Assembly (NCBI GenBank): GCA_900543585.1
Contig: UQRP01000003.1
Coordinates: forward strand, 75,421 to 139,420
Direction: 5' to 3'
DNA: 64,000 nucleotides
Origin: an uncultured Prevotella sp.
GTDB taxonomy: Bacteria > Bacteroidota > Bacteroidia > Bacteroidales > Bacteroidaceae
The translations under genes were made by a program, and so were the position numbers. Every line of letters starts with the position of its first letter. Within the stretch, counting starts at the first letter, position 1. This document shows positions 61,528 to 64,000 of this stretch, piece by piece. The notes beneath the pieces are model-generated. The model saw only the letters and a program-made list of their open reading frames with translations, did not search any database and was not told the origin of the DNA.

Positions 61528-62196
61528 ATGTACGACGAAGAAGATATGCTCATGCTGTCGGGAATACAACATTACATGTTCTGTCCCCGGCAGTGGAGCT
61601 TAATTCACATGGAGCAGCTGTGGGACGACAACCGTCTCACGGTTGAAGGTTCGCTATTGCATAAGCGTGTGGACGATCCCTTCTATCGGGAGAAGAATGG
61701 AGACACCATCACCCTCCGCCGTGTGGCATTGGCTTCTAAGCAGTTGGGGCTTTACGGCTACTCCGATGCCATAGAACTGCACGCCACTACCGACAGAGAA
61801 AACAGTATCACTTACGACAAGTACCCTGGTCTATGGACTCCTTACCCCGTCGAATACAAGCATGGGCACCACAAAACGGAACCTTGCGATGAGGTGCAAC
61901 TTGCTGCACAGGTAATGTGCCTCGAAGAAATGTACGATATCAGTCTGGACCGTGCCGCACTCTTCTATTGGCAGACAGAGGAGCGTGAGGAAGTGGTCAT
62001 CAATGAGAGCCTCAGGCAACTCGTCGTGTCCATCTCTCAGGCCATGCATGAAATGATACAAAAGAGAACATTGCCTCCGGCCGAACCTGCCAATCATTGC
62101 AGATCATGCTCTTTGAAAGACATTTGCCTGCCTGATATCTCTCAAAAAAATGCTAAGACCTACTTAAAACAGAATCTCTATGAGGAAGATGCTTAA
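61528..62196 (+). CDS. cas4: Cas4 exonuclease, spacer acquisition
   Basis: The product has 222 residues. Cys19 (HYMFCPRQW) and Cys191, Cys194 and Cys200 (HCRSCSLKDIC) form the iron-sulfur cluster site. The RecB-type nuclease residues are His45, Asp80 (GYSDAIEL), and Glu109 with Lys111 (YPVEYKHG). Cas4 trims pre-spacers and checks the PAM with Cas1. The gene overlaps cas1 by 17 bases, so the two are probably translated together. Confidence 0.95.
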   Translation: MYDEEDMLMLSGIQHYMFCPRQWSLIHMEQLWDDNRLTVEGSLLHKRVDDPFYREKNGDTITLRRVALASKQLGLYGYSDAIELHATTDRENSITYDKYPGLWTPYPVEYKHGHHKTEPCDEVQLAAQVMCLEEMYDISLDRAALFYWQTEEREEVVINESLRQLVVSISQAMHEMIQKRTLPPAEPANHCRSCSLKDICLPDISQKNAKTYLKQNLYEEDA

Positions 62197-63202
62197 TACA
62201 CTCTATGTGATGACACCCGAGTCATACCTCACCAAGGATGGTGAAGACATCGTCATCTCGGTGAAGCAGCAGGAGACTTTCCGTATACCTATTATTAATA
62301 TAGAGCAAATCGTCATGTTCGGTTATATGGGAGCAAGTCCTGGAGCGATGAAACTTTGTGCCGACCATGGTGTCTCGTTAACCTTTCTGTCCCCCAATGG
62401 CCGGTTCGTCAGTCGCTGTGAGGGACCTGTTCATGGAAATGTGCTGTTAAGAAAAGCACAATACAAGGCATCAGAGGACGAAAACATAAGCCACAATCTG
62501 AACAAGCTCTTCATCAGCGGGAAGATACGCAATTACCAAAGCATTGTCTCTCGGTTCACCAGAGACTATGGCATGACCGATGAACTGCAAGAAACGATAC
62601 AGAAGTTGAACGAATATAAACGACTTGCCCTGCAATCGGATAACGACGCGTCTCTGCGTGGCATAGAAGGGGAAGCGGCAAGCACCTATTTCGGAATCTT
62701 CCCGTCATTGATTGTCCAGCAAAAATCAGACTTTCCTTTTCATGGAAGAAACCGTCGTCCTCCCAAGGATGCCGTAAATGCGATGTTGTCTTTTGCCTAT
62801 ACGCTCATCTGTAATGATGTGGTGGCGGCCTTAGACACCGTAGGTCTTGACCCCTATGTGGGATTCTTTCACACCTTGCGGCCTGGTCGACCCTCGCTGG
62901 CCTTGGATATGATGGAAGAACTTCGGGCCTATCTCGGTGACCGATTCGTCCTGTCTTTGATAAACAGACGCCAGGTGTCAAAAAGCGATTTCAAGGCACA
63001 AGGGGAAGAGGGCATTATCATGACAGATTCCTGCAGAAGAAACTTTATCAAAGCGTGGCAGAGTAGGAAGCGCGATACGATTACCCATCCTTTTCTTGGA
63101 GATAAAATAGAGTTAGGACTCTTGCCATACGCTCAAGCCATGTTGTTGGCACGCTATCTAAGAAATGACATTAACGATTACCCCGTATTTCTGATTAAAT
63201 GA
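62180..63202 (+). CDS. cas1: Cas1 integrase (type I-C)
   Basis: The enzyme has 340 residues and inserts new spacers. MRKMLNTLYVMTPESYLTKD is the typical I-C start; the Met four codons later is a less likely start. The catalytic Glu lies in RGIEGEAASTYFGIFPSLIV, the His in GFFHTLRPGRPSLALDMMEE, and another acidic residue follows in that same helix. It ends ARYLRNDINDYPVFLIK. It overlaps cas4 and is one base before cas2. Confidence 0.96.
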   Translation: MRKMLNTLYVMTPESYLTKDGEDIVISVKQQETFRIPIINIEQIVMFGYMGASPGAMKLCADHGVSLTFLSPNGRFVSRCEGPVHGNVLLRKAQYKASEDENISHNLNKLFISGKIRNYQSIVSRFTRDYGMTDELQETIQKLNEYKRLALQSDNDASLRGIEGEAASTYFGIFPSLIVQQKSDFPFHGRNRRPPKDAVNAMLSFAYTLICNDVVAALDTVGLDPYVGFFHTLRPGRPSLALDMMEELRAYLGDRFVLSLINRRQVSKSDFKAQGEEGIIMTDSCRRNFIKAWQSRKRDTITHPFLGDKIELGLLPYAQAMLLARYLRNDINDYPVFLIK

Positions 63203-63203
63203 T

Positions 63204-63494
63204 ATGTTTATACTAATAACTTACGATGTGAATATCACATCGCCAGCAGGACAGAAGCGGCTTAGACAGGTTGCAAAAGCTTGTCTGGACTATGGCAAGC
63301 GCGTACAAAACTCTGTCTTTGAATGCGTGCTGACTGAAGCCCAATTTGTGCTATTAAAAGACAGACTCTCTGAAATAATAAACCTATCAGATGACAGCAT
63401 TATCTTCTATAAGTTAGGTAACAACTGGAAAAGGCATGTGGAAAGAATTGGCAAGGATAATTCGGTAGATGTAACCGACACTTTGATTCTTTAA
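63204..63494 (+). CDS. cas2: Cas2, spacer acquisition
   Basis: The product has 96 residues. MFILITYDVNITSPAGQKRL with the conserved Asp in TYDV is the family start; FECVLTEAQFVLLKDRLSEI and DDSIIFYKLGNNW complete the ferredoxin-like fold. Cas2 links two Cas1 dimers at integration. It is the last cas gene, and the array leader starts right after its stop. Confidence 0.96.
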   Translation: MFILITYDVNITSPAGQKRLRQVAKACLDYGKRVQNSVFECVLTEAQFVLLKDRLSEIINLSDDSIIFYKLGNNWKRHVERIGKDNSVDVTDTLIL

Positions 63495-63710
63495 TGTGTA
63501 GATTCCCCATCTTGCCATGTTATTCTTGACGCGAACTCTCTTTTTGCGAACTGTCATCGTTGCACGAATAGCAAGAACCTTCGCAGTAGCTAATATACAG
63601 GCAGTTGCACTATTTAGTCCAATTAACCTGAATAACCTCTTTTATTTTTTGTAATGTTCGCAAAAAGCATTAACTTTGTCTTTGATTATTAGCCAATTGT
63701 CTAATAAGCT
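63495..63710 (+). promoter_or_regulatory. CRISPR leader
   Basis: This AT-rich 216-base sequence lies between cas2 and the first repeat. It contains the array promoter near its end and no open frame of note. The last bases before repeat one (TGTCTAATAAGCT) are where Cas1-Cas2 would act. Confidence 0.75.
63648..63678 (+). promoter_or_regulatory. Promoter of the CRISPR array
   Basis: TTTG (63648-63651), 19 bases, then TAACTTTG (63671-63678) is a full match to the Bacteroidetes promoter. The start of the pre-crRNA would be near 63682, about 30 bases before the first repeat. Confidence 0.75.
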
Positions 63711-64000
63711 GTCGCGCCCCACGCGGGCGCGTGGATTGAAACTGCACGGTGCCCACGGCCGTCATCTGACCGAAGGCGTCGCGCCCCACGCGGGCGCGTG
63801 GATTGAAACCTCGGCGGCATCCGCATAGAGCTTCAGAAGGTCATGTCGCGCCCCACGCGGGCGCGTGGATTGAAACTTATTAAATCATATTTTTAAAAAT
63901 GTTTTGCAGCGTCGCGCCCCACGCGGGCGCGTGGATTGAAACTTGCGCTGGTACTGTACTACCATCTGCCCCATCGTGTCGCGCCCCACGCGGGCGCGTG
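63711..64000 (+). CRISPR. Type I-C CRISPR array, first five repeats (runs off the right edge)
   Basis: A 32-base repeat starting GTCGCGCCCCACGCGG and ending GCGTGGATTGAAAC occurs at 63711, 63778, 63845, 63911 and 63978; the last is cut by the edge. All visible copies are identical. Spacers are 35, 35, 34 and 35 bases (63743-63777, 63810-63844, 63877-63910, 63943-63977). The repeat holds a seven-base stem, CGCGCCC with GGGCGCG, and the ATTGAAAC tail normal for type I-C. The array is right after cas2 and in the same direction. The third spacer is very AT-rich and the others are not. Spacer targets were not searched. Confidence 0.98.

Noticed and set aside
1..64000. Transfer RNA, ribosomal RNA or integrase-bounded island
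   Set aside because: I found no tRNA-like CCA end with a cloverleaf of tRNA size, no rRNA sequence, and no integrase or transposase gene. An island border would have to be found by comparison with other strains.

Overview
The window reads as chromosomal DNA of a Bacteroidota bacterium, most probably Prevotellaceae. The evidence is SusC/SusD pairs, an ECF sigma/FecR pair, Mfa1-type fimbriae, a type III glutamine synthetase and repeated promoter elements of the Bacteroidetes form (TTTG, about 19-20 bases, TAnnTTTG). No rRNA or tRNA gene was recognised. GC content was not computed. By eye the fimbrial and glycine-cleavage genes are GC-richer than the restriction and cas genes.

Layout. 1-3756: SusD (cut by the window edge) and SusC, read leftward. 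4116-5823: a membrane-bound AraC-type regulator, split by a shift at a run of nine G. It faces a seven-gene fimbrial operon (6118-15802), and the gap between them carries TGTCAC half-sites. 16007-20612: two paralogous AAA-ATPase-like/PD-(D/E)XK proteins around a thioredoxin-like lipid- or periplasm-directed protein and a small gene with an in-frame amber codon. 20678-28535: a leftward operon of ECF sigma factor, FecR, SusC (frameshifted at a GA repeat), SusD and a histidine acid phosphatase, which suggests uptake of a phosphorylated nutrient. 28616-29190: two gene relics (an ATPase and HsdS). 29197-34145: a two-gene restriction-modification-like system that fuses a GIY-YIG-like domain, an SF2 helicase and an Eco57I-like methylase in one chain. 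34261-34866: an HU-like DNA-binding protein behind an array of four palindromes.

35112-48476 is a nitrogen-assimilation region: glnK, two amt genes (one frameshifted at seven G) and asnB leftward; dapF, dapL, a TorF-like porin and glutamine synthetase III rightward; then a patatin and a second glutamine synthetase. 48685-55236 is a lipoate ligase followed by gcvT, gcvH, gcvPA, gcvPB and lpd, a complete glycine cleavage system with its lipoylation and E3 enzymes.

From 55237 there is a 743-base gap with an inverted-repeat element whose centre folds like a cloverleaf. It is followed by a complete type I-C CRISPR-Cas operon (cas3, cas5, cas8c, cas7, cas4, cas1, cas2) and the start of its array, which runs off the right edge.

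The observations most worth following are the poly-G switchable regulator joined to a phased TGTCAC array before the fimbrial operon, the fused GIY-YIG/helicase/methylase locus, the cloverleaf-like element whose mismatches are all G-U pairs on one strand, and the 22-base palindrome array. Three genes are broken at simple repeats. That can mean phase variation or uncorrected sequencing errors, and the sequence alone cannot decide.
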